DNA of 64,000 nt, from assembly GCF_013359935.1 (NCBI RefSeq), contig NZ_JABMCB010000169.1:118660-182659 (forward strand), read 5' to 3'. Source of the stretch: Paenibacillus xylanilyticus. Lineage in GTDB: Bacteria > Bacillota > Bacilli > Paenibacillales > Paenibacillaceae. The notes beneath the pieces are model-generated. The model was not told the origin of the DNA, ran no database searches, and was given only the letters and a program-made list of their open reading frames with translations. Of the stretch, positions 54,170 to 63,293 are shown piece by piece (positions within the stretch are counted from its first letter, which is position 1; the number at the start of each line of letters is the position of its first letter). Position numbers and translations under genes: made by a program.

Positions 54170-56446
54170 TTACTCGGAAATTACACTTGCAACTTCCTGT
54201 ACTCCAGATAAGATCTCCTTCATACTTTGTTTGGAATCCTTGATTTTGTCTTCAGGAGAGACTGGTTCGACATTTTCCTTCATCATCATGGAATAATGAG
54301 CAGAATGACCATTCTTTATGAAAATCTCTTTAAACACAACAAGGTATTTTTGAATTAAATCTGTATTATTTTCTACATACAAATCTTCGCTAATGAAATG
54401 AGAACCATCATTAACCCAAGATATTAGGGAGCGGCAGATCATTCTTTCCTCGTGATCAAACTTATCTTCAAGTACATCAAGACTTATACCACCGTAAAAT
54501 TTAAAATAGTTTTCTAGTATTCTCCTCATACTATTTTGGATAGAGACAAAACTGATATTATCTGAATATTTAAGTTCTTTCCATAGGAGTTCATAAGAAG
54601 TACTTATAGGGTTTTCCTCAAAATATTTTACTGATGAAATATTGTTATCTTTCCTTATTATCCAATAAGTCCCTTCTCCAAACCTTTTGGAGCCTTTGTT
54701 AAAAGTTATTTCTTTATGAAAGTATATATTATGAGTTAATATAAATAACTGTTTAATATCTGACTTCCCACTATTAACATCAAACATGATTTCACGCACT
54801 AAACTGCTCACCATAAAGAGAACACTACTATCTAAGCTAGATATTGGGTCATCTATTACAACAACTTTATTTGTAGTTATTTTACTGATGTCGTTACTAC
54901 CTTTTAATAATTGATAAAAATAGAGAAAAGTAATAAATGTTTTCTCTCCTTCGCTTAGTGTATCTTTTACATCTTCACCATTCTCACGGATGATTTTATA
55001 ATTTCCTTCCTCGGCAGCAGCTGCTAACTTAAAGTTTTTAAAGCCAAAAGAATTTAAGTATTTATTTATTTCATTTACCGAGTGTTCGACGCTTGTTATC
55101 TGTTGTTGATTTATAGCCAGTTCTTTTTCATGAGAGATTTTATACTCGATTTTTTTTGATATAGAATTTTCAATTCCTCTGATCATCTTATCTTTATCTG
55201 CTATAATATTATCAAAAATTTTCAAGTCTTCGCTTATTTGATCTGCTATGTATAACCAGATTTCCGCTGATAATTTTTCTCGCTCAAGCTTTATATTCTC
55301 CATACGTTTGTTATGGTGTTCGATTTTTATTACTGATGCTGTTATTGAAATGTTTAGTAATTGAACTAATTCTGAAATTTCAACCAATTCAATGCTTCTG
55401 CTTGGCTCTTTGATTTTCTGTTTTAAAAGTAATTTATTTTCTTCATGTTTTGATTCAATTAAACGTAATGTTGAATTTATTTCCTCAAGATCTACAAAAG
55501 TATTATTGGAGTGAACATTACAAAACGATTTGATTTTAGAGATAATTTCTTCTGTGTGCAACAAATAATTTTCAGAGGAATTTCCAAGTGTTTCAATATT
55601 TTGTTCATATGTATCATCGAAATATAAATTTATTTGTTCTGTAAAGTAATCTGGAAGTAATTGCTGACAAAATGGACAAATCCCATCTGTATCATGGATT
55701 TTTAGTATTCCTTGTTTAACCCAATCGCTTATTCCTAATTTTGTTATAAGCCTTGCGATGTCTACATCTTCTTTTCCAATAATTTTATTTTTAAAAATTG
55801 GATCGCTTTCAAAAGTATTATCATAATTGATTAGTGTAGGCATTGCTACTAGCTCGACCTTTCCATTATATAAACCTTCCTTAAGAATCTTAATTTCCTC
55901 CAAAGTTCTTATACTGGTTGTGGAATTTATTAGTTTTGATTCCTCTATACATTTTTGCATGAATTTCTCTTTAGAATTTCTATACCCCTCAATTAACTCT
56001 TTAAAATCCGGATCAATGCTTTTCTTTAGCCTCCAGCACTTTTCCTTAAACTCATCGACAATAACCGCTCTGTCGTGACTTTTTTCTCCTAGTAGTATTC
56101 TTTTCTTTCTGATCTCTTCATCATGCTTAATAATATTTCCCTTTAACTCGTCAATCTTTGTTTGTAATTCTACAGATTCCTTGCCAAGTGTGAAAATACC
56201 CTTAATGGAATTACTTAAGAAGTTCTCATTTACGAAATTACGATTATAAACGCATGTGGTCATTTGGTTGCCTTTCCACTCCATAGAACAACTTGGGAAA
56301 TTTACGGGATTTCGAATAAACTCTGATAATGTTGTCTTGCCAGATCCATTATTTCCAAAGATGAAGTTGACATTTTTAAGATTTTCTAGTTTAACGCCAA
56401 AATTATTATAAGATGCGATTTCTTTTAATCTAATTTTCTCTATCAT
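54170..56446 (-). CDS. RloC/PrrC-like AAA_13 ATPase, candidate anticodon nuclease
   Basis: The 758-residue SMC/ABC-type ATPase has Walker A FGNNGSGKTTL (31-39), the VYNRNFVNENF motif of PrrC/RloC N-termini and a long coiled coil. The hook CPFCQQ (Cys 257 and 260) sits between the coils, as in the zinc hook of RloC. The second half carries the signature LSEGEKTF, Walker B VVVIDDPISSLDSS and ILTHNIYFH. Near the C-terminus RRILE and a His in NDGSHF give an RxxxE...H arrangement like the PrrC/RloC anticodon-nuclease triad. Such proteins cut tRNA after DNA damage or phage attack. The nuclease assignment is an inference. Confidence 0.7.
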   Translation of the reverse strand: MIEKIRLKEIASYNNFGVKLENLKNVNFIFGNNGSGKTTLSEFIRNPVNFPSCSMEWKGNQMTTCVYNRNFVNENFLSNSIKGIFTLGKESVELQTKIDELKGNIIKHDEEIRKKRILLGEKSHDRAVIVDEFKEKCWRLKKSIDPDFKELIEGYRNSKEKFMQKCIEESKLINSTTSIRTLEEIKILKEGLYNGKVELVAMPTLINYDNTFESDPIFKNKIIGKEDVDIARLITKLGISDWVKQGILKIHDTDGICPFCQQLLPDYFTEQINLYFDDTYEQNIETLGNSSENYLLHTEEIISKIKSFCNVHSNNTFVDLEEINSTLRLIESKHEENKLLLKQKIKEPSRSIELVEISELVQLLNISITASVIKIEHHNKRMENIKLEREKLSAEIWLYIADQISEDLKIFDNIIADKDKMIRGIENSISKKIEYKISHEKELAINQQQITSVEHSVNEINKYLNSFGFKNFKLAAAAEEGNYKIIRENGEDVKDTLSEGEKTFITFLYFYQLLKGSNDISKITTNKVVVIDDPISSLDSSVLFMVSSLVREIMFDVNSGKSDIKQLFILTHNIYFHKEITFNKGSKRFGEGTYWIIRKDNNISSVKYFEENPISTSYELLWKELKYSDNISFVSIQNSMRRILENYFKFYGGISLDVLEDKFDHEERMICRSLISWVNDGSHFISEDLYVENNTDLIQKYLVVFKEIFIKNGHSAHYSMMMKENVEPVSPEDKIKDSKQSMKEILSGVQEVASVISE

Positions 56447-56576
56447 TTGATTATTTACACCTCTTGGACAATAATTTTTTAGAAATATAGGAAATAGAAA
56501 ACAAGTTTTCCCTTTAGAAATAAAAACTAATTAAACCTGAATCAACTGCTTTAAAGAACATAACTAAAGAACAGAT

Positions 56577-56936
56577 TTAACTAGAAATTTTCAATTTATC
56601 AATTGTTTTAAGAAGATCATAAATAAAGTTCTCAACTATTCTAATTTCTTCAATATTTCTTTGTGAAAGAACCTCGTTAATTCTGTCTAAGATTTCAAAC
56701 ATCTCTTTGTTTGGTAGTTCATTTTCAAAATGACGGAATAATTCTGCTGGTGTAACATCTAAAGCTTCAATTAGTTTCTGCAGGGTCTCCAAAGAAATGT
56801 TTCTCTCCCCTTTTTCAATCCCACCAATATAAGGCTGTGGGAGATCTACTTGTTCACCTAAGTTCGCTTGGGTCAATCCTTTTGATTTTCTTAACGATTT
56901 TATTCGCTCACCTACGAAAGCACTGATTTTTATCAT
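56577..56936 (-). CDS. XRE-family regulator of the defence module
   Basis: The start is ATG 56934-56936 after GAGAGGTG, giving 119 residues. A C1-type helix-turn-helix (GERIKSLRKSKGLTQANLGEQVDLPQPYIGGIEKG) is followed by a helical tail (VLSQRNIEEIRIVENFIYDLL). It lies 130 bp upstream of the ATPase gene in the same direction and is divergent from the DGQHR gene. The repeated GTACTT elements around both starts suggest that it represses both transcripts, which is common for toxic defence genes. Confidence 0.82.
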   Translation of the reverse strand: MIKISAFVGERIKSLRKSKGLTQANLGEQVDLPQPYIGGIEKGERNISLETLQKLIEALDVTPAELFRHFENELPNKEMFEILDRINEVLSQRNIEEIRIVENFIYDLLKTIDKLKISS

Positions 56937-57078
56937 AAGTACAATCACCTCTCTTTTAAGAGTAGGTGTACTTATGTATGAAATAAATATACTCAAACTA
57001 TATATTACCATTAGTAATTATATATTTTAAGGTATATATTTTATTTAGATATAATAAAAATTCTATAGGAGTGTACTT
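56937..57078. promoter_or_regulatory. Shared control region with GTACTT half sites
   Basis: AAGTACA (56937-56943) and TGTACTT (56967-56973) form an inverted pair at the XRE gene. Another TGTACTT (57072-57078) sits directly before the DGQHR gene start. The region between is AT-rich, with TATAAT-like hexamers on both strands. Confidence 0.5.
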
Positions 57079-57079
57079 A

Positions 57080-58078
57080 ATGAGACAATTACCTCATCAA
57101 ATAGTTATAGAAAATGTAGTTCAAACTAAAATGAGGGGAAAAATCGCTTATCAAAGCGCGTTTCCATCCTCAATTGCTGTGGATTTAACCTATGTTAAAC
57201 CATATAACGACCCATCTGGAAAAGGATATCAACGGCCAGTTGATCAAAAACGTGTTGATGAATTTGCTTTATACCTTTCTAAAGGGGATAACGCATTATT
57301 CACACCGATTCTATTGAATGCATCTGGTATGTGGGAATTCACAGCGTATGATTCTAGTAGACCAATGTTTGGAAGATTATTCTGCAAGAATAAAGCATCT
57401 TTAATGGATGGACAGCACCGGCTAGGTGGTATAAAACGTTATACGAAGGAAACACAATCAGAAATAAATGTTCCCTTCATGGTGTTTCATTATTTAGATG
57501 ACGATGAAGAAATTCAATTCTTTGATATAATTAATACAAAAGCCAAAGGGCTAGGTACTTCTTTAAGTAAGTTTTTGAAAAGAGAAAACGACGAGCTAAG
57601 CTGGATGTCTACTGAGCTGTTGATATTAAACGATAGTCCTTTCTATCATATTGGTAGCATCACAGGTAAACGTAGTAAAGGAAGACATATTACTCTTCAG
57701 AATCTTTATCGTATGTTAAAGTATTTTTTCAAAGACACTGGAGTTACTAACTTATCAAAACACGAAAAGGTAGATATAGTTCTTGTATTTTTTAATATAA
57801 TGCGTCAAGAATATCCTCATGAATGGTTAAACTATAAAGAATACAAACTTACTCACATCGTATGTTTGGATGCATTAGCAATGGCAGCATCCAAAATGCT
57901 ATTCCACTGTAAAAAAGAAAACTCAACACAAATAGACCATCAAGAATTTATTAAGTCAGTGAAACGCTTAAAAAAGATTGATTGGTCTATATATGGTCCT
58001 TTTAAATATTTAAAAGGTATTTCAAGTTCTAAGACTTTAGCTATAGAATTATTCGATATTATGAATTTAGAAAAATAA
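57080..58078 (+). CDS. DGQHR-domain (DndB-like) protein
   Basis: The start is ATG 57080, eight bases after AGGAG, giving 332 residues. The diagnostic motif is in ASLMDGQHRLGGI, preceded by PVDQKRVDEFALYL and followed by VPFMVFHYLDDDEEIQFFDIINTKAKGL. DGQHR proteins include DndB of the DNA phosphorothioation system and many orphans near defence genes; no dndA/C/D/E genes are present here. It is divergent from the XRE/ATPase pair and lies next to tniQ. It may act as a sensor or regulator for the ATPase, an inference. Confidence 0.8.
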   Translation: MRQLPHQIVIENVVQTKMRGKIAYQSAFPSSIAVDLTYVKPYNDPSGKGYQRPVDQKRVDEFALYLSKGDNALFTPILLNASGMWEFTAYDSSRPMFGRLFCKNKASLMDGQHRLGGIKRYTKETQSEINVPFMVFHYLDDDEEIQFFDIINTKAKGLGTSLSKFLKRENDELSWMSTELLILNDSPFYHIGSITGKRSKGRHITLQNLYRMLKYFFKDTGVTNLSKHEKVDIVLVFFNIMRQEYPHEWLNYKEYKLTHIVCLDALAMAASKMLFHCKKENSTQIDHQEFIKSVKRLKKIDWSIYGPFKYLKGISSSKTLAIELFDIMNLEK

Positions 58079-58092
58079 AATTAAAAGATCTA

Positions 58093-58122
58093 GGTATAGG
58101 TTATGAAACAGTTTCCTATACC
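58093..58122. terminator. Hairpin between convergent DGQHR and tniQ genes
   Basis: GGTATAGG (58093-58100) and CCTATACC (58115-58122) pair around a 14-nt loop, just before the tniQ stop. It has a short T-run on the plus side. Confidence 0.6.
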
Positions 58123-58131
58123 TTTATGAAC

Positions 58132-59607
58132 TCACTTGTTATTTGAAAATGGGCACGCAAGCTCATTATACTCTCTTTTATCGTCCCACCAATGAAATTC
58201 AAGTTCTTCATTACTCTCATTTGAGAAAACAGCAATAAATAGAGGATACTTATCTTCAAATTGAGGAACTGCTGGCATAATTCCTTCTGAAATGAATTCT
58301 TTAGAATGTTGAAGCCAGTTATCAAACCACTTTAGCAAAAATTGATCCAAGATTCGATTTAACAACCATTTCGTGGCCGCTCGACTACTCAAGGTAATAT
58401 CATCTATCTGATTATTCCATTGATCATATAGGTCATAGAGAAAGTAAGCACTTGAGGGAAACTCAAAGATAGGTTTATTAAGACGTTTTGGACGCCCCAT
58501 ATTATCGACTAATGAGAAATGATCAAAATTTTGAATGGTTCTACGCCAAGCTATATACGCATAAGCATAACTACAAATTGGTCCACGCCCTTTGAAATTT
58601 TTCAATTCATATAGACAAGATTTATGTTCAGCTAAGATGGTTTGCCTTATATGCTTGGAGACACCAGCAATAATCCGTTTGTAGTTTTGGTAAAATTCTT
58701 TCTGCAATATATCAAATCTAGCCTTTTTGATATAAAATTCATTTAGGTTTGAGAAATCACCTTTCTTTGAATATTTGAATGCAAATTTTTTCTCTTCAAA
58801 ACTTCTTATTGTTTTAATACTTTTACTACTCTCTACAAAGTTATGGCCTGGAATATTGTTCGCTTTATTTGTAACAGTTAAAAAGTTTATTAATGAATTT
58901 GGATGTTTTTCAAAATCAGTTTGAGGGATAAAGTACATTTTTTTAAGCCTGGACTTCTGATGATTTGTTAGTGTTAGCCATTGAAGAAGCTCAGGTGGAA
59001 GTGTATTGTAATGTTCTTGGGGTTGATTCCAAGAATCATAAAAAAGTTGATCCTGGTTTATTTGACAATATTCATGACCACAACTACATATGAATGGGGA
59101 ATCAAACATTTTGTTGGATAATGAATAGTCATATTCCGAGCCACATTCTGGACAACATTGTATGAGTTTTTTATTGTGGAATGGACAATGATGCAATAGT
59201 TTGAACTGATGAAATATTGAGTGATAACCTTGCTCTAAACATTGAACACAAAAGTACAATTTTTCTCTTAAATAAACACTTTCCCATGGACTAACTACAC
59301 CCAATAAATGGTCTTGAGGTAAAAGCCTTATTAGTTCATCTAAATTTTTACGATTTCTTTGAACTAGGTCAATACCAAATACGTCTTTAATTAACTGTTC
59401 ATTTAAAGAGAACATTTTAACTAAATCATAATGGCTAGGTCTAATAACACGAAGATTTTTCACCTCATCTATTCCAAACTTTCTAATAATATCTAAATCC
59501 AGAACTTCATTAGCAATTTTAAATTTTTCGAATATACTCCAAGGCGATTCATAAGGCTTTATCCAATTTGCTCTCCATGTATAAACATCTTTAGGCGGGC
59601 TCATCAA
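58132..59607 (-). CDS. tniQ: TniQ/TnsD-family target selector
   Basis: The 491-residue protein has an N-terminal TniQ domain (MFSLNEQLIKDVFG..., then VSPWESVYLREKLYFCVQCLEQGYH). Zinc-ribbon Cys/His sets follow: CVQC, HHCPFHNKKLIQCCPECG and a further CSCGHEYC. The length is that of TnsD rather than of short TniQ, which suggests recognition of a specific attachment site. That site is not apparent in the flanks. It overlaps tnsC by 4 bp. Confidence 0.9.
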   Translation of the reverse strand: MMSPPKDVYTWRANWIKPYESPWSIFEKFKIANEVLDLDIIRKFGIDEVKNLRVIRPSHYDLVKMFSLNEQLIKDVFGIDLVQRNRKNLDELIRLLPQDHLLGVVSPWESVYLREKLYFCVQCLEQGYHSIFHQFKLLHHCPFHNKKLIQCCPECGSEYDYSLSNKMFDSPFICSCGHEYCQINQDQLFYDSWNQPQEHYNTLPPELLQWLTLTNHQKSRLKKMYFIPQTDFEKHPNSLINFLTVTNKANNIPGHNFVESSKSIKTIRSFEEKKFAFKYSKKGDFSNLNEFYIKKARFDILQKEFYQNYKRIIAGVSKHIRQTILAEHKSCLYELKNFKGRGPICSYAYAYIAWRRTIQNFDHFSLVDNMGRPKRLNKPIFEFPSSAYFLYDLYDQWNNQIDDITLSSRAATKWLLNRILDQFLLKWFDNWLQHSKEFISEGIMPAVPQFEDKYPLFIAVFSNESNEELEFHWWDDKREYNELACPFSNNK

Positions 59608-60632
59608 TCTGGACCTCTATAAATTTCTGCTTCTATATACCCTGAGCTTTTGATTGCTCTTTTCCATAGGGCTTGATTCAGACTCTCTACATCATTTCCT
59701 TCACACCCGTATTTTTTCAAAGCAAATTCTATTGTTCTAGTTACATACTGCATAGGAATTTCGAATGACTTGCTGATCCCAGCTTCTTGTCTCAATGAAA
59801 CAAAAACATCAAAAAGTTGTTTTGAATAATTACTCAGCCTGAATTCTTCCTTCTCAAAGCTTTCAGGAAAATAATATCTCGTGAACGACCACGCAGAATC
59901 GTATGGGTAAAAAGCCCCCTCATCGTAACAAAGCAAACACTCATTTAAATCGTCCTCTGATCTAATTCCATGAAATTTGTATGGCTCCACCATAAATCTT
60001 CCAATGATTTGATACTTTTCTTCTTCAAAAAAGACAGATCTTTGATTAAGTAGTTCGTTCTGGCCGACTAAAAATACAGTTAGATTTATCCCATAACGAT
60101 CCAATTCATTAGAAATATCCATTAACCAGCCATATTGAATTTCATGAAGCCTCTGTGCATCATCTAAAAAAAAGACAGTTCGATTTTGTCCAGCAGCATC
60201 CGCTTGTTCAATAAGAAATTTCAATAACCTCTCCCGCTTAAGAACAGCATTTCTTGAAGAGTAGAATCCATGTCCTATATCCTTTAATATTTCCGTAAAA
60301 AAAACATCTTCATTTGGTTTTGTATGCTCACGACATAACAAATTGTACATAGGCAATTTTTCGAAATCCATAGGTAATGCCTTCATTAGATAAGCAATGG
60401 CACGGGTTTTTCCTAGACGTGGTCTACCATGGACAACTGTTCCGGGTAATCGGTCTTCAATACTTTCCTTCACCCTTGCATAAAGATTGTTAATTTCATT
60501 GGTAGGGATATCGTATTTACCAGTTTCAACAGGATGAGCTCCTTTAGGCAGAAGTGGGCGTTTTAAACTTGGAGGAGAATTTTGTTCTTTTTCAGTAGAT
60601 AATAGCTCTTCTAAATTTCCTTGAATCTCCAT
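59604..60632 (-). CDS. tnsC: TnsC-family AAA+ transposition regulator
   Basis: The 342-residue AAA+ ATPase has Walker A HGRPRLGKTRAIAYL (near 69-76), Walker B TVFFLDDAQRL and the sensor-1 segment FLVGQNELLNQR. It links the target selector to the transposase. The start overlaps the end of tnsB by 41 bp. It is shorter than E. coli TnsC (555 residues), as is usual for Firmicutes elements. Confidence 0.93.
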   Translation of the reverse strand: MEIQGNLEELLSTEKEQNSPPSLKRPLLPKGAHPVETGKYDIPTNEINNLYARVKESIEDRLPGTVVHGRPRLGKTRAIAYLMKALPMDFEKLPMYNLLCREHTKPNEDVFFTEILKDIGHGFYSSRNAVLKRERLLKFLIEQADAAGQNRTVFFLDDAQRLHEIQYGWLMDISNELDRYGINLTVFLVGQNELLNQRSVFFEEEKYQIIGRFMVEPYKFHGIRSEDDLNECLLCYDEGAFYPYDSAWSFTRYYFPESFEKEEFRLSNYSKQLFDVFVSLRQEAGISKSFEIPMQYVTRTIEFALKKYGCEGNDVESLNQALWKRAIKSSGYIEAEIYRGPD

Positions 60633-62586
60633 GTTTATCCTCCTCTGTCGGTTTTACTATTTTTTTAGGATTCGCGGAAATCGTATTATTTGAATTAACT
60701 TCAGTTTGGCAAACTTCACCTGGCAAACTAGGCTGATCTATATGATCATCTTGCTCAAGTGAGACATCTTTATTTCTTTCTTGATTTCTGGATAGTTCGT
60801 ATGCTTTTCCAGCCTTTCTACTGCTCGTTTTTGCTCCTTCTCCTAGAAATTTTTGATAAACTTCTATAGGGTTTTCTGAAGAAGAATAACGTATTAGCTT
60901 TTTTCGCTTAAGCCTAAATATCTCTCTACGAACCTGTAAGGTATGCGGTGTAATGCCCCACTTTCCTGCTGCTTTTAGTTTTCCTAGTTCGGAACCATCA
61001 GGTAGAAATGCTCTTATTACTCGTAGGTCATCCACATTAACAAAAATATCGACTTTTTTTCCAATTAAACCAGGTGAACGAGAAAGCAATGAGCTTGTGT
61101 ACCTAACATTTTCATATTGAATATATGGACGTCGACCATGCTTAACGTCACCTTTGATTTCACGTGTTGTTTGTAAAGATAAAAAAGCTACTTCGTTCCT
61201 CTGCTCCTCTGGTAGTTGGTTTACAGAAAAATTTTGAAGCCGACTTTTCATTGTTTCAAGTGGCGTCATAAAGTTCACTCCTTCATGCTCGGTACCGTTG
61301 TAGTCTGCAATCATGACATCAACCAATTCCTCAACATGCTGTACAGTTATACGATGCTTCTTAGCTAATTTAGAAGGATTCGCCCTTCTCGGATCCTTTG
61401 AATTGCTACCTGTTGTACTAGGTAATCTGTGAAATCCATTTTCTTCAAAAATACCGAACCATCTTTCGATATGAGCTCTTTTAATAGGAAAACCAACTTT
61501 CCCAGGATTCACTCTACACTTCACAACTTGTTTTAATCTGTCTTTGACTATAGTGGCCAAGTTAGCCTTTGCCTGATCATAAAGAATTTCATCCCATATT
61601 GCCCACTGAGTTTCTTCAATGATCGTAGAGGGATATCCTCCGTCAGTTGGATATTGCAATCCTGGGATTGTCAAAATTTTAGGTACCCAAGGTACAACAC
61701 TATTACGAATACAATGTAAAACATCGGTTGAAGAATATTCACGGTTAAAACTCAAATAGTGTCCCAAAATGGTCCGAGTACCTACATCAAAGATAACAAG
61801 TAACCAAATTCTATCTATAACGGTATAGATATCATCACCTTCAGGAGTCTTTAGAACTAAAACAGCATGTAGATCAATTTTATGGCCATCAAACTGTACT
61901 TGCTCATAGGGTCTTATGATCTGTCTGTACACTTCATCAGAACCAGTGCTCTTGATTAACTTGGATATATCCTGACCGTATCGACCTGAGGCTTTGTTGA
62001 TATCGTGGTCTTCTAAAGTTTTAAGATAAGAGTATAGACTTCGCCTTGCCACTTCCTTTGTATTAAACGGATAATCATTGGGTGCTTTCAAACCAACTTT
62101 CCTACATTCCTTTACCATTGCTCTGTGAATGTCTTTACCTCTTGTAACAGGATCTGAGACAGAGCGTGATTTTTTTCTGTAATACAACCGATGAATTTCA
62201 TCACGGATAGTAGGATATGTTTCAAGTAAGAGTTCAAAAGATCCGTTCATACCAGATGATTCAAATTCAGCATTTGGAAGATTTTCACGCTTATAAACGG
62301 TTATTCTTTTGTTAGGTATAAGGGCCCTGTATCCCCATGGAGCCTTTTGAGCATCGAGTGCAAGACATCTTTTCACCAATCGGGCCACTTCGTTACGATG
62401 CAGTCCTGTCTTATCTTCTATTTCAAAATGAGAATGATCAGCAAAATACATTTCTACGGCTTTCTTTCTCTTCTCATAAACAATTTGATTATGTTTGGAT
62501 AATTTATCGATGTTAACTGTAGACCACTGTGATAAGTCAATAGCATGACCTAATTCAGTGTTCTCTATTAATTTTCTTTTACTCAT
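60592..62586 (-). CDS. tnsB: TnsB-family DDE transposase
   Basis: The 664-residue protein has N-terminal helix-turn-helix regions, then an rve-type catalytic core with D in VQFDGHKID (near 233), D in ILYDQAKAN (near 337) and E in HIERWFG (near 374). The KVGFPIKRAHIERWF segment and LPSTTGSNSKDPRR are typical of TnsB/TniA. A Mu-type beta-barrel region and a Lys-rich tail follow. It cuts and joins the 3' ends of the element. All three catalytic acids appear present. Confidence 0.94.
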   Translation of the reverse strand: MSKRKLIENTELGHAIDLSQWSTVNIDKLSKHNQIVYEKRKKAVEMYFADHSHFEIEDKTGLHRNEVARLVKRCLALDAQKAPWGYRALIPNKRITVYKRENLPNAEFESSGMNGSFELLLETYPTIRDEIHRLYYRKKSRSVSDPVTRGKDIHRAMVKECRKVGLKAPNDYPFNTKEVARRSLYSYLKTLEDHDINKASGRYGQDISKLIKSTGSDEVYRQIIRPYEQVQFDGHKIDLHAVLVLKTPEGDDIYTVIDRIWLLVIFDVGTRTILGHYLSFNREYSSTDVLHCIRNSVVPWVPKILTIPGLQYPTDGGYPSTIIEETQWAIWDEILYDQAKANLATIVKDRLKQVVKCRVNPGKVGFPIKRAHIERWFGIFEENGFHRLPSTTGSNSKDPRRANPSKLAKKHRITVQHVEELVDVMIADYNGTEHEGVNFMTPLETMKSRLQNFSVNQLPEEQRNEVAFLSLQTTREIKGDVKHGRRPYIQYENVRYTSSLLSRSPGLIGKKVDIFVNVDDLRVIRAFLPDGSELGKLKAAGKWGITPHTLQVRREIFRLKRKKLIRYSSSENPIEVYQKFLGEGAKTSSRKAGKAYELSRNQERNKDVSLEQDDHIDQPSLPGEVCQTEVNSNNTISANPKKIVKPTEEDKHGDSRKFRRAIIY

Positions 62587-63232
62587 CGATCCACACCTCC
62601 AATTTTGGACCTATTGGTGCTCTATCTAAACTACTTTTAATAAATCCTTTATAAATCATCCAGCAAACGCCTTCAGTTACTCGTAAAAAAGGAATCTTAC
62701 TATCTAAGCTAGCTTTTAATTCCTGTATAGTTATTTTTTTCAGACTAAGTATTTGAGAGATTAGATGTATGTCTGTATCAATTGGATGCAGCCTATTAGA
62801 CACTATTGAGATAAGAAGTTTCTTGTTGGAGAGAAGAAGAGGGTTAGAGCGAATTTCTTGATCATTTACAACACAATGTTTAATATTTTTTTCTTTACAC
62901 CATTGTTCTTCTATTAACAACTGATTTTTTAATTTTCCATTTTTTGACTTCTCTACTTTTGAAAATCTAACTTTGATGATTGCTTCGGTGTTATCTTGAT
63001 ATTTCACCCAATAACTAGGTACGGAGGTGATAATTTTACTTGTGAAAGAGGATTCAATTAAAATTGGTCTTTCACAATACGATAGAATTCTAGGATCTGT
63101 TTCAATAAAGAGCCAGTAATCGTATTCTAGATCACCCAGAAGGGTGACATCTCGCTTAAGTTTAGGACTGTAGGCTTCCCAGTACCCAACTCCTGTTTTT
63201 TCTGACTTAGTTAATGGGATTGGACTATACAT
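62579..63232 (-). CDS. tnsA: TnsA-family protein with degenerate nuclease site
   Basis: The 217-residue protein has the TnsA N-terminal layout: LLGDLEYDYWLFIETDPRIL, CERPILI, VPSYWVKYQD, IIKVRF, then QWCKEKNIKHCVVNDQEI. Against Tn7 TnsA (E63, D114, K132), the Glu is kept (about E36), the Asp position is Ser (about S73) and the Lys of the xVK motif is Arg (about R89). If the alignment is right it cannot cut the 5' strands. The C-terminal domain that contacts TnsC is still present. The ATG follows GGGGTG and the gene overlaps tnsB by 8 bp. Confidence 0.85.
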   Translation of the reverse strand: MYSPIPLTKSEKTGVGYWEAYSPKLKRDVTLLGDLEYDYWLFIETDPRILSYCERPILIESSFTSKIITSVPSYWVKYQDNTEAIIKVRFSKVEKSKNGKLKNQLLIEEQWCKEKNIKHCVVNDQEIRSNPLLLSNKKLLISIVSNRLHPIDTDIHLISQILSLKKITIQELKASLDSKIPFLRVTEGVCWMIYKGFIKSSLDRAPIGPKLEVWIDE

Positions 63233-63293
63233 AAATCACCCCTTGAAATTAATTCCAATATTTATTGAAAATAGATTAACCTATTGCTAGAAG

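Noticed and set aside
53500..54170. A nearer left end of the Tn7-like element, making a 9.5-kb transposon
   Set aside because: I looked for GAACTTAA/TTGCATAA-type motifs and found none; only repeats A and C are present.
54170..58078. A complete Dnd phosphorothioation or Wadjet system
   Set aside because: Only a DGQHR protein and one ATPase are present; there is no sulfur-transfer enzyme, DndC/D/E or JetA-D-type set.
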